64,000 nt of DNA from Bacteroidales bacterium UBA5429 (lineage in GTDB: Bacteria > Bacteroidota > Bacteroidia > Bacteroidales > WCHB1-69). The stretch spans positions 39,331 to 103,330 of the forward strand of contig DIRT01000023.1 in NCBI GenBank assembly GCA_002427605.1. The letters are read 5' to 3'. A program made the position numbers and the translations under genes. Positions within the stretch are counted from its first letter, which is position 1, and each line of letters begins with the position of its first letter. Shown here piece by piece: positions 1 through 8,642 of this stretch. Below the pieces are notes generated by a model. It worked only from the letters and a program-made list of their open reading frames with translations, did no database searches and was not told the DNA's origin.

Positions 1-3000
1 ATAAATCGAATTGAGTGGAAGCCTGAGATATTTCCTACTACCTGATCAGGATTCTTGATTGGAATACGGAACTGGTACCATTTTGTGATCGGTGAGGTTC
101 CATTGGGTAATCTTTCCGGAACCCCTTCATAGATATCATTGATATAATTTTCACCCACATTCATCCGATCGGGTCTCAACTCAATTACATATTGGTAATA
201 TTTTTCCTCTTCACTCAGTGTATTGTCATTATTCACATCCTCCACATCAGGCTGTGTTGTCTCTGCTGCCAGGTATGACTCATTTGTCTGAGTATGCGCA
301 GGCGAGTTTCCTTGTTGATTATTGTATTGTTTATAACGCTCGATAATTTTCACATCCTGTTCATCATAATCGGAACCCCTAAAATAGTGGAAGTTATCTG
401 CTGATGGATCCTGTAGTGCATTTTGATAAGCCATAGAGGTTTCTCCGAACTGGTTTCGGAGCAATTCCAGATAGGTTTCATTAAAATGCTGTTGCTCCAT
501 TTGATCTGTCAATCCATCCAATCCCACGTCCTGGAAAGGTCTGGCATTTGGATCATTATCAAACGAATTGATAATCTGTTGAATAGTAGGAACACGTCCC
601 CACACAGTATACTCAACATCTTCATCACTTCCATCACCGGGTAGTCCATTTTCAAAGAACTTCTTACCATCACGCAGAATATCCTCAGAGATATCACCCA
701 GGTTAAACACCAGTTTTCCTCCTTTATGATTAGGATTCTCAATAAACGGATCCATCATCCAAAACTCGATATACTCGTAGTTATTAGATTCAAAATCGGT
801 ATAATCGAAACGTCTCATAATCCCGCCCCATCGTGATCCGGGATCATTTAATGATCCATCAGCATCAACCCCTGCGGAGAATCCTTCAGACCCATCTACA
901 TCGTAGTTATATGGCCCTCTTTCTGTAGGGAAGAACGCAAGGTTAAATACAGGCATATAGGTAGACTGCGCTGCAGAGGAATACTCTCTATTAGGGAAGA
1001 GTTCCGGTTCATAAACTGCTCTGGCGTAAGGCGCAGATTGATCATCTTTTGTTAAATTAGGAGGAGTTGCAGTAGTATTGGCATAGAAAAGCGGGTCTAT
1101 AATATACCATGCTAATTTAGCACGATTAAAACCGTATGCCAATTGTCTTCTTGCAGGTTCACTGGAACTTACCGGCATTGCTTCTCTAAACCAGTGAGGT
1201 TGTCCTTGCGGAGTGGAAGCCATCACCCAAAACTGACGTTGTCCCAAATTAACAGATACCTTTGCAGATTCAAAGTCATCAATGTATGTAGTTCCCTCTT
1301 TTCCCACTGCTCTGGAGTGACCCGGAACAAAATGAGCAAACTCACCATCCATTTGCACGTATGATTTTGCAGTGGTACTGTAAAAGGGTAGCCAATCCAC
1401 CAACTTAGTAATAAAGGGCACCTCCTTTTTATAGGCAATATTCATTCCCCAAATCATATTGTTGATCGGTTCATTTCCATAATTCACCTTGTTGGTAATA
1501 GGACGTTCACGCAAATTTAAGATGGTAGCACCAATATTAAGATCCTGATTAACTCTGTAATCCAAGTTAGTTCCCATCATCCATCGGTCATTCATCTTAT
1601 TCCTGTCTTCAAGATTGACATGGATAGGAGCCCCTGATTTTAGGATTCCTTCATTTGTAATGGTTATCGTTCCCATTCCATAATTCACGGTATAATCCTG
1701 ATTTTCCACCAAAGGAATTCCTCCGGCGGTTACTTTTACTGAACCTTCCGGTAAGTTAAACGCACCTAATGAAATCTCAGACCCAAAGGAGGATTGGTAT
1801 GTTCCTTCCAGATAGAATTTATTCTTAGCAGTATATTGTTGTGCCAGCGTTTTAGTCATCGTATAGAGCGAATCATAAGCATACCGGTCTGCTACTTCTG
1901 GTTCCGGAATGACAGCTCTTAAGTCCTTACCAAAAGGCTCCACTGTAGGAAAGTAAATACGTCCATTACGTGAAACAATCGTTCCCCCATTGACATCAGC
2001 ACCATCAACAAAGTCAAATACACCGTCAGGGTAAGGATCTTGTTGTTGATTTAATCTATCCAATCCCATCAAGCGAATCAAAGGAATACCTTTTACACTT
2101 CCGGTATTAAAAAATCCGTTGGCTACTCCTTCATCGTCTCCTGTATACAGAATATTCAATCTGAACTTTTCACTGGAAATCTGGTACGCATTCAGATTAT
2201 ACACGTTTTTCATCATCAATTTCCAAAGAGGAGATTTGGTATTTAAAGAGGTGGATTTCAACAACTTCACCCTAATTGCTCCTGGTGAAGAAACCTCGTT
2301 GGAGAACTCCCCTACCTGATACACAGCATCATCTCCAATCACCTGATATTGAAAAGCAACTGCCAATACCTGATCAGAAGTTAGAGTTGTATTCAGAGAG
2401 ATAAAACCTAATTTACTATTAAATGTATACTCATTGGGGGACAAAAGTCTGGCATTTTCAATCTTTTCATAATCCTCACCTGCAGTCAATCCTAAAAGAC
2501 GTAAATTATTTGAAGCGGTAGTAACATTACGGATCAAAGAAGTATCGACTGCCACAGTTAAGTCGTTACTCATATCACTTGGTAGAACATAGCCGGATCC
2601 ATGGAATCCTTCAAAACTTGGATCTGCTTCTCCCAAGTCTGTAAAAGCAACAATATTTCTATTTTCTGCCGTAGCAGCACCAATATTGGTACGCCATACC
2701 TCAATACGGGTAATAACAATAGGAGATCCCACAAGAGGAAGGGTTGACATATACTCATTGTAATGATCTCTAAAGTATTGAGCAATAAAGTAGTGTTTAT
2801 TGGCTTCATAATCATCGGCACGAAGATAAAATTCCTGCATTTGTGCTCCACCTGAAATGGTAATCGACTTCGTATTGGCTTTGCTTTCAGAGAGCACCGA
2901 AGTTACCGTCAACTTACCAAACCTCAATGCCGTTTTAAAACCAAACAGTGACTGACTACCTGTAATAAGGGTACTCTGTAGTGGTAACATCACATCTCCA

Positions 3001-3806
3001 AACTCCATCAATTGAATAATATCATCCTCTTTCCCTTCAAATTTCAATTTCATCTGGTTGTCAAACTCAAAGTTTGACTCAGTGTTGTAATTCAGGTTAT
3101 AGGAGATCTTATCTCCCACTTTTGCAATCACATTTGCCTGAATCTTCTCATCAAACTTAAACTCTGTTCTTTTTTGTTGACGCGCTGTCAGGTTCGGGTT
3201 ATCATCACGATTATGCAAGATTCCAAACAATAGTTCAACATTTCCGGATGGACGAACATCTATTGTGTTACTACCAAAAATCGACTCAAAAATATCTCCC
3301 CCGATTCTCAGTTGTGGAATCAACCCATCTCCACCTCGGCGGTTTGGATCAGAAGAGTGTTTTACTCCTCTTGATCTCCAATAGTTACGTGCTTCGTTAC
3401 GTACATCATACTCAATAAATTCTGACACATCCATTGATGCGGCAGGACCAAAAGGAACTTCCCCAATCATATTTCTAAATACAAACTGATTGGTGATGGT
3501 ATCAAAGTAGATTCGTGTTTGTAATGCCGGTGGGGTTTTTAAATGGAAAGGGGAGAAAAAGACTCCCTCTTGCAAAGGATTATTGATCGGTTGTGGAATT
3601 GGACTCACTAAACCCGAGTCCGGTGGAGTCAAATTCTCAGACGCTTCAACAACTTCATTGTCATGTTGAACCGAACTAACATTCTCTTTATTATTCTCTT
3701 GAACAAAAACTTTCATGTAGCCGGGCAGTGCCCATACTAATGAAGTGAGAAAGAAGATAATCACCATTACGGAGGTGATTCTTCGGGTTGCTTTTCTTAT
3801 TGCCAC
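1..3806 (-). CDS. sprA: SprA/Sov, T9SS outer-membrane translocon (N-terminal half, cut by window edge)
   Basis: About 1,268 codons are visible and the frame runs off the left edge, so this is roughly the first half of a protein that is about 2,400-2,500 residues in characterised relatives. SprA/Sov forms the very large outer-membrane barrel through which type IX cargo leaves the cell. Seen here: a basic N-terminus and hydrophobic stretch (about residues 14-28), then the FSPFHLKTP, YFDTITNQFVFRN and RPSGNVELLFG segments and long barrel-like sequence. The start is taken as GTG at 3806, because an in-frame TAG lies four codons upstream; the first ATG is codon 14. It begins 20 nt after ruvA, the same ruvA-sprA order known in Flavobacterium and Porphyromonas. 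Identification is from family recognition and synteny; the C-terminal half is not visible. Confidence 0.93.
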   Translation of the reverse strand, partial: MAIRKATRRITSVMVIIFFLTSLVWALPGYMKVFVQENNKENVSSVQHDNEVVEASENLTPPDSGLVSPIPQPINNPLQEGVFFSPFHLKTPPALQTRIYFDTITNQFVFRNMIGEVPFGPAASMDVSEFIEYDVRNEARNYWRSRGVKHSSDPNRRGGDGLIPQLRIGGDIFESIFGSNTIDVRPSGNVELLFGILHNRDDNPNLTARQQKRTEFKFDEKIQANVIAKVGDKISYNLNYNTESNFEFDNQMKLKFEGKEDDIIQLMEFGDVMLPLQSTLITGSQSLFGFKTALRFGKLTVTSVLSESKANTKSITISGGAQMQEFYLRADDYEANKHYFIAQYFRDHYNEYMSTLPLVGSPIVITRIEVWRTNIGAATAENRNIVAFTDLGEADPSFEGFHGSGYVLPSDMSNDLTVAVDTSLIRNVTTASNNLRLLGLTAGEDYEKIENARLLSPNEYTFNSKLGFISLNTTLTSDQVLAVAFQYQVIGDDAVYQVGEFSNEVSSPGAIRVKLLKSTSLNTKSPLWKLMMKNVYNLNAYQISSEKFRLNILYTGDDEGVANGFFNTGSVKGIPLIRLMGLDRLNQQQDPYPDGVFDFVDGADVNGGTIVSRNGRIYFPTVEPFGKDLRAVIPEPEVADRYAYDSLYTMTKTLAQQYTAKNKFYLEGTYQSSFGSEISLGAFNLPEGSVKVTAGGIPLVENQDYTVNYGMGTITITNEGILKSGAPIHVNLEDRNKMNDRWMMGTNLDYRVNQDLNIGATILNLRERPITNKVNYGNEPINNMIWGMNIAYKKEVPFITKLVDWLPFYSTTAKSYVQMDGEFAHFVPGHSRAVGKEGTTYIDDFESAKVSVNLGQRQFWVMASTPQGQPHWFREAMPVSSSEPARRQLAYGFNRAKLAWYIIDPLFYANTTATPPNLTKDDQSAPYARAVYEPELFPNREYSSAAQSTYMPVFNLAFFPTERGPYNYDVDGSEGFSAGVDADGSLNDPGSRWGGIMRRFDYTDFESNNYEYIEFWMMDPFIENPNHKGGKLVFNLGDISEDILRDGKKFFENGLPGDGSDEDVEYTVWGRVPTIQQIINSFDNDPNARPFQDVGLDGLTDQMEQQHFNETYLELLRNQFGETSMAYQNALQDPSADNFHYFRGSDYDEQDVKIIERYKQYNNQQGNSPAHTQTNESYLAAETTQPDVEDVNNDNTLSEEEKYYQYVIELRPDRMNVGENYINDIYEGVPERLPNGTSPITKWYQFRIPIKNPDQVVGNISGFHSIRF

Positions 3807-3825
3807 GTTTTCAATAATCTACAAT

Positions 3826-4416
3826 CTACAATAACTTTAACGCCTTTTTTATCAATTCCTCTACACTTAGATCAATCCCCTCTTGTTGAATAATTTTATC
3901 TAATACAGCCTCAGCAGGATTTTTTACAAAACCTAAAGAAACTAAAGCAGATAACGCTTCACTTTTATTATTATTGTAAGAAAATGCAATTTTATCTAAA
4001 TTTTGTGGGGTTGTTTTTCCAATCTTATCTTTCAGTTCAATAATAATCCGTTGCGCACTCTTATTACCTATTCCTTTCACAGTTTGAAGTGTTCTGGCAT
4101 TCTCTGTTGCAATAGCTCCCAAGATTTCCGAAACGCTCAACGAAGAGAGCATGAGACGAGCAGTAGCTACTCCAATACCACTAACGGTTATTAAGAGTTT
4201 AAAAAGAGAACGCTCTTCCTCATCTGCAAAGCCATATAAAATATGCGCATCTTCCTTGATTACATAGTGAGTTAACAAACTCAACTCTTGAACATCTCCA
4301 ATTGCAGAGTAAGTAGCTAACGAGATGTGAATAATATAGGCTATACCACCGGCGGTCTCAATAACAACATGCTCCGGAGTTTTCTCAACCAATTTTCCTT
4401 TTACATATTCAATCAT
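3826..4416 (-). CDS. ruvA: Holliday junction branch migration protein RuvA
   Basis: RuvA binds four-way junctions as a tetramer and loads the RuvB motor during recombinational repair. The protein is about 196 residues, the normal length. It has an N-terminal OB fold (starting MIEYVKGKLVE), two helix-hairpin-helix motifs (VSGIGVATA and VKGIGNKSA, around residues 70-125), and a flexible linker. A C-terminal three-helix RuvB-binding domain begins near SEALSALVSLGF. The frame is open three codons further upstream, but homologues start at MIEYV, so 4416 is chosen. sprA follows 20 nt downstream on the same strand. ruvB is not in the window. Confidence 0.95.
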   Translation of the reverse strand: MIEYVKGKLVEKTPEHVVIETAGGIAYIIHISLATYSAIGDVQELSLLTHYVIKEDAHILYGFADEEERSLFKLLITVSGIGVATARLMLSSLSVSEILGAIATENARTLQTVKGIGNKSAQRIIIELKDKIGKTTPQNLDKIAFSYNNNKSEALSALVSLGFVKNPAEAVLDKIIQQEGIDLSVEELIKKALKLL

Positions 4417-4490
4417 ACAAAACAAATAAATAGAACGTGCAAAAGTACGATTTTTAGATTAAATGACTATCTTAAAAAAATTGAAATCTT

Positions 4491-5147
4491 TCAGACAACA
4501 ACCACAATCTCCCCTTTTACCTCTTTTGCTCCAAAATATTGCAAGCATTCTGCAATTGTACCCCGATACGTTTCTTCGTAGACTTTGGAAATCTCTCGAG
4601 ATATCGAAATAGTGCGGTCTTCTTCAAAGAGAGGAAGCATCATCTCAAGGGTTTTCAACAATCGGTGAGGGGATTCATAAAAAATCACTGTTTGATCGCA
4701 TTCTGCAATCTTTTTGAGGGCGCTTTGTTTACCTTTTTTATGTGGTAAAAAACCATAGAAAAGGAATTGATCGCTGGGAAGTCCCGAATTGATCAATGCA
4801 GGAATAAGCGCAGTAGCTCCGGGTAGGCAAATTACTTCGATCCCCTCCTTGATTGCTTCACGAATCAACAGATAACCCGGATCAGATATTCCCGGTGTAC
4901 CTGCATCGGAAGTAAGAGCCACAGCAGCAGCCTGTTTAATTTGATCTATGTAGCGTGAAACCTGTTTATGCTCATTATATATATGGTATGCGTAACAACG
5001 ATTCTCTATTTCGTAATGTTTCAACAACTTCTGTGTTGTTCGGGTATCTTCACTCAATATAAAATCCACCTCCTTCAGAACACGCAATGCACGCAAGGTG
5101 ATATCCTCCAGATTACCAATTGGTGTAGGGACAATATAGAGTTTCAT
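4491..5147 (-). CDS. rsmI: 16S rRNA (cytidine-1402-2'-O)-methyltransferase RsmI
   Basis: RsmI is an SAM-dependent methyltransferase of the tetrapyrrole-methylase fold that modifies C1402 in the decoding centre of 16S rRNA. The protein is about 218 residues, short compared with E. coli (286) and apparently without much C-terminal extension. Diagnostic segments: VPTPIGNLEDITLRAL at the N-terminus, SEDTRTTQKLL, the glycine-rich SDAGTPGISDPG loop, PGATALIPALINSGLP, and FYESPHRLLKTLEMM. The frame is open 22 codons further upstream, but the family starts at MKLYIVPTPIGN. That ATG lies 2 nt after the stop of the M28 peptidase, so the two are probably cotranscribed. Confidence 0.94.
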   Translation of the reverse strand: MKLYIVPTPIGNLEDITLRALRVLKEVDFILSEDTRTTQKLLKHYEIENRCYAYHIYNEHKQVSRYIDQIKQAAAVALTSDAGTPGISDPGYLLIREAIKEGIEVICLPGATALIPALINSGLPSDQFLFYGFLPHKKGKQSALKKIAECDQTVIFYESPHRLLKTLEMMLPLFEEDRTISISREISKVYEETYRGTIAECLQYFGAKEVKGEIVVVV

Positions 5148-5149
5148 AG

Positions 5150-6517
5150 CTAAAAAGTTTCTAATGTTCTGATAAAGAGTTTCAATATTCTTTCCGAATA
5201 GTTCACTCCACAAAATTCACAACGATCCTCAGGAGTATGCGTCTCATTGGGTTTAAGACCTCCTATAGTCAACGTAAAAAGTGCAGGAATCTCCTTCAAA
5301 GTAAAGGGATAATGATCGCTATTTGGCGCATTTCTACCTCTTTTAATTTGAGGAACCCAATTTTCTGCTTCATTGATTCGTTCCATCTGATTCAAAAAGC
5401 GTGCATTAAGTAGGTTGACTCCATTAAACATCATCAATCCCTCATCTCCACCACAAACAAGGTCAAAGTTAATCACTTGTATAATTTTATCTAACGGAAC
5501 TAGAGGATGTTCTACAAAATAGGTTGAACCTTGCAGCCCACTCTCCTCCCCACTGGTCAAAATCAGGATAATACTATATTTCAATCGATTGTGAACGAAA
5601 TATTGTCCTAAACTCAACACATAAGCGACTCCGGAAGCATTATCAAATGCGCCATAAAAAACACAGTCATCACCTAACATACCCAGGTGGTCATAGTGAC
5701 CCATCAGTACAACAAAAGAGTCCGGTTCAGTTGTTCCGGGGATTATACCTACTACATTTTGCGTAGTGCGATATCCCATCTTGTTCTCAAAATGGATTCG
5801 TATCTTTTTCGTCTTATGTGTAATCTTTTCCGGCTTAATGTAGAAAAACGAAAACTCTTTTTCTTCCATTTTACGAGTTCCAAATCCGGGGAGATCACTC
5901 ATCCCAATCATAATTTTAGAAAACTCAAAAACATTAGTTGTTTCATGTTTCCAATTATTCAAATTCTGTCTGATTCGTACTTTCGTCAAAGAGTCACATG
6001 GAAGGTCAGAAATCAGGTCGGCATTAAAATAGATCACTTCACTCTTTAATCGCTCTTTATTTTTCTTTTGAAATCGTTCCCAACGGGTTTGTGCTATCTC
6101 AGAGAGTTGATAGGAGTCACCTTCTATCGTGTAATCTAAAATCTCCAATGGAGCATGAATCACTCTAAACTCCCCATTTATAGATGGGGTATGAAATGGA
6201 AGCCGATAATCATAAAAATTATTCAAAACAACCTTATCTACTACTACAGTCACATCCCCAATCATTTCATAACCGTAAATCGGGTACTCCTGGAAGAAAT
6301 TATTTCCCAATGGATGTACCTTGAGTTGCTTCAATTCCTTTTTTATGTATTGAGCCGCTAAATATTCCCCATTGTAAGGAGCAGCACGTCCATACATCTC
6401 AGGAGCGGAGAGGTCGCAGATGACCCTCTTGACGTAATTACTGTCTTGCCCCTGTACACTCCCCCCCTTTATTATTAATATCATAAAAAAGAGAGAAAAC
6501 CATCGTATCATTTTCAT
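5150..6517 (-). CDS. Secreted M28-family zinc aminopeptidase
   Basis: A 455-residue peptidase with an N-terminal signal peptide (hydrophobic residues 4-18, likely cleaved near VQGQ). Its catalytic domain belongs to MEROPS M28, di-zinc aminopeptidases. The ligand set can be read directly: GHYDHLG (His274), GAFDNASGV (Asp292), SGEESGLQGS (Glu324/Glu325, base and ligand), NFDLVCGG (Asp352) and NSDHYPF (His402). Residues 30-250 form a family-typical insert of unknown role. No T9SS C-terminal domain is visible, so a periplasmic location is inferred. The gene sits between a phosphoglycosyltransferase gene upstream and rsmI downstream, all on the minus strand. An alternative start is Met3. Confidence 0.9.
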   Translation of the reverse strand: MKMIRWFSLFFMILIIKGGSVQGQDSNYVKRVICDLSAPEMYGRAAPYNGEYLAAQYIKKELKQLKVHPLGNNFFQEYPIYGYEMIGDVTVVVDKVVLNNFYDYRLPFHTPSINGEFRVIHAPLEILDYTIEGDSYQLSEIAQTRWERFQKKNKERLKSEVIYFNADLISDLPCDSLTKVRIRQNLNNWKHETTNVFEFSKIMIGMSDLPGFGTRKMEEKEFSFFYIKPEKITHKTKKIRIHFENKMGYRTTQNVVGIIPGTTEPDSFVVLMGHYDHLGMLGDDCVFYGAFDNASGVAYVLSLGQYFVHNRLKYSIILILTSGEESGLQGSTYFVEHPLVPLDKIIQVINFDLVCGGDEGLMMFNGVNLLNARFLNQMERINEAENWVPQIKRGRNAPNSDHYPFTLKEIPALFTLTIGGLKPNETHTPEDRCEFCGVNYSERILKLFIRTLETF

Positions 6518-6538
6518 ACATTATAGATTTAGAGCCCC

Positions 6539-7138
6539 CTATGCCCGATTACGAAAAATGGAGCCAATAGTAAGAAAAATCAGTTTAAAATACTCTTTGA
6601 GGGAGCGGTTTTCTATATATTTAAAATTCAATTCAATTTTAGCGGGCATAATCTCCTCTATGTAGGTCTTTTCAGGATTATCAGAAGCTGCAAGGATATC
6701 ATTTTCATCAATATAACTCAGAGAAGCATAATCGGTAATCCCGGGACGAACCTGCAGCACTTTACGCTGCTCTTCAGTGTACAAATCTACATATTTTTTC
6801 ACCTCCGGACGAGGACCCACAATACTCATATCCCCCTTCAGCACATTGAATAGCTGTGGCATTTCATCCAATTTATATTTTCTCAAAAAGCGACCTAAAG
6901 TTGTAACCCGCGGATCACGATCCCCTACAGTAAGCAAACCCAACTTGTCTGAATTTTTCTTCATCGTCCTATATTTCAACAAGTTGAACTGTTTCCCATT
7001 TTTCCCAACTCTACGTTGCATAAAAAAGGGATCTCCTTTCGATTCAATCGCTCCTATTATCGTGATTATCAACAAAAAAGGGGACAACAATACGATAGCA
7101 AGCAGCGAGAGAACAATATCACACAACCTAATCAGCAT
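6539..7138 (-). CDS. Small bacterial sugar transferase (phosphoglycosyl-1-phosphate transferase)
   Basis: A 199-residue member of the monotopic phosphoglycosyltransferase family (PglC/WcaJ catalytic core). These enzymes move a sugar-1-phosphate from a UDP-sugar to undecaprenyl phosphate and so start surface-glycan assembly. One N-terminal re-entrant hydrophobic helix (residues 5-30) is followed by the core: QRRVGKNGKQFNLLKYRTM, the catalytic KLDEMPQLFNVLKGDMS segment (Asp-Glu pair) and VGPRPE. VRPGITDYASLSY follows. It lacks the multi-spanning N-terminal part of WcaJ. It is not embedded in a polysaccharide cluster: its neighbours are an M28 peptidase and a GWxTD protein. The sugar substrate cannot be told from sequence. 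Confidence 0.9.
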   Translation of the reverse strand: MLIRLCDIVLSLLAIVLLSPFLLIITIIGAIESKGDPFFMQRRVGKNGKQFNLLKYRTMKKNSDKLGLLTVGDRDPRVTTLGRFLRKYKLDEMPQLFNVLKGDMSIVGPRPEVKKYVDLYTEEQRKVLQVRPGITDYASLSYIDENDILAASDNPEKTYIEEIMPAKIELNFKYIENRSLKEYFKLIFLTIGSIFRNRA

Positions 7139-7147
7139 AGTCTTATA

Positions 7148-8614
7148 TTATCTCAAATAGAACCAGTCGTCCTCAACAGTATTGCCATAATATTGCTCAA
7201 TACTTTTATCGTCAAAGTTATAGATTGGAGTTTTACGATTCACCAGCTTTACTTTCCAGAACGGATCCTGTACTTCGCCAATCTTATCTGAGTGAAGAAG
7301 TTCATAATTTTTAGATACCAAGTCCACATTATAGAAGATAAACCTCACATTGGTTTGATTATCCAGCATATCGTAGGTCCAAATTTCATATGGATAAGAA
7401 TGAGAGTCAAAAGCAGACTCATACACCGAACTGGGGGGACCATATTGAAGGAACACCCGCCCCCGGTCAGTTCGATACCCTTTCATATTACCAGTAGTGT
7501 ACAATTTGTCAATGTATTTTATCTTCTCATAATATTTCAACCACTCTTCTTGCGGATTCTCATCATTTCTTAAGTACCAAAAAGCGTAAAAAAAGCGTTG
7601 CAAATCTTGCATTTCTCCTTTTCTGACATGGTTTCTAATAAAGTTATTTTCTGAAATGGACGCTATAGGTAAAAGACAAGCAACGTACTCTCTCATCTGT
7701 TTCGGATCTGTAATCTTTTCAACAAAAGTGCCTCTATAATCTTTATTCAAAACAACTTCCTCCTCTAAGAAAGGAGCATCATTATTTCTTTCAAAAACGG
7801 TTTGAGAAGTAGCAACAAGTATAGAATCTGCTCCATATACCTCTACAGTAAGTAAATAGTTCCCGGTATAGAGTTGCGTGATATCCAGTTCTTTAACAAA
7901 ATAAACCAAAGGAGCAGATTGCATTCTTTGAACTGTAGTGAACTCACCTCCCATCTGTCTTTTAGTATTCAAATTTTTCAACGAACTGCGAACCATAAAA
8001 GTACTATTAGGTCCTATTCCTTTTTCGGTATTATAGATTTCTGTCGAAAAATAGAGTTTATTTAAAACGGAAGGTAAATAATTGTAAATAAGTGGAATAG
8101 ATGTATATCCATGCTTATCGAAATAGGGATCGGGATCATCTGTTTTGGCAATCTGTTCATGCAGAGAGATTCCGGAAACAGAAACAGTATCTTGCGGAAA
8201 TGCAATTTTAACCAAATCTTCAAATTGCACCTTGGATTCCTCATTATTCATATCCTGAATGGTAAAGTTGAGGTTATAGGTTCCATTAAGCAATGAAATG
8301 CGTTTAATTCCCCAAAAATCTGTTTTATTTACGCCGGCTGTATCTTCAAGCATCTCACTTGCCACAACGTAATCTACCTTTCGAACAAATTGCCCCTCCT
8401 TCATAATATCAATAGTAATGCGCACCTCAGCTTCAAAAAAGTCAGCCTGATTTTTAGCATAACGTACTGAATTACCACCAAAAAAGGAGGAAACTTCCAA
8501 ATAAGGATCCAGCTCCTGGTCACAATAAGGACGATAATCAATCACCGCACTTAACTTCTGTGCCTGAGCAGAAAAGGCAATGAATCCTATTAAAATTAAA
8601 AATATTCGTTTCAT
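7148..8614 (-). CDS. GWxTD-domain secreted protein
   Basis: A 488-residue protein with a clear signal peptide (MKRIFLILIGFIAF, cleavage near AQAQ). Its C-terminal region matches the Bacteroidota GWxTD domain: residues about 378-395 read KGYRTDRGRVFLQYGPP, followed by the conserved YPYEIWTYD and NVRFIFYN segments. The motif that names the family is GYRTD here, with Tyr in place of Trp. The N-terminal two thirds are beta-rich, with repeated short stretches about bodily regular strands, and are unassigned. The family's function is not established; predicted periplasmic. It lies 9 nt upstream of the sugar transferase and 28 nt after glyS on the same strand, consistent with one operon. Confidence 0.85.
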   Translation of the reverse strand: MKRIFLILIGFIAFSAQAQKLSAVIDYRPYCDQELDPYLEVSSFFGGNSVRYAKNQADFFEAEVRITIDIMKEGQFVRKVDYVVASEMLEDTAGVNKTDFWGIKRISLLNGTYNLNFTIQDMNNEESKVQFEDLVKIAFPQDTVSVSGISLHEQIAKTDDPDPYFDKHGYTSIPLIYNYLPSVLNKLYFSTEIYNTEKGIGPNSTFMVRSSLKNLNTKRQMGGEFTTVQRMQSAPLVYFVKELDITQLYTGNYLLTVEVYGADSILVATSQTVFERNNDAPFLEEEVVLNKDYRGTFVEKITDPKQMREYVACLLPIASISENNFIRNHVRKGEMQDLQRFFYAFWYLRNDENPQEEWLKYYEKIKYIDKLYTTGNMKGYRTDRGRVFLQYGPPSSVYESAFDSHSYPYEIWTYDMLDNQTNVRFIFYNVDLVSKNYELLHSDKIGEVQDPFWKVKLVNRKTPIYNFDDKSIEQYYGNTVEDDWFYLR

Positions 8615-8642
8615 GGTGATCAGGGTTTTATATAAATTTTTA

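Noticed and set aside
5687..6049. 120-residue plus-strand frame antisense to the M28 peptidase, and a similar 132-residue frame at 26941-27339 antisense to the ABC ATPase.
   Set aside because: Both are shadows of well-supported genes with intact catalytic motifs on the other strand.
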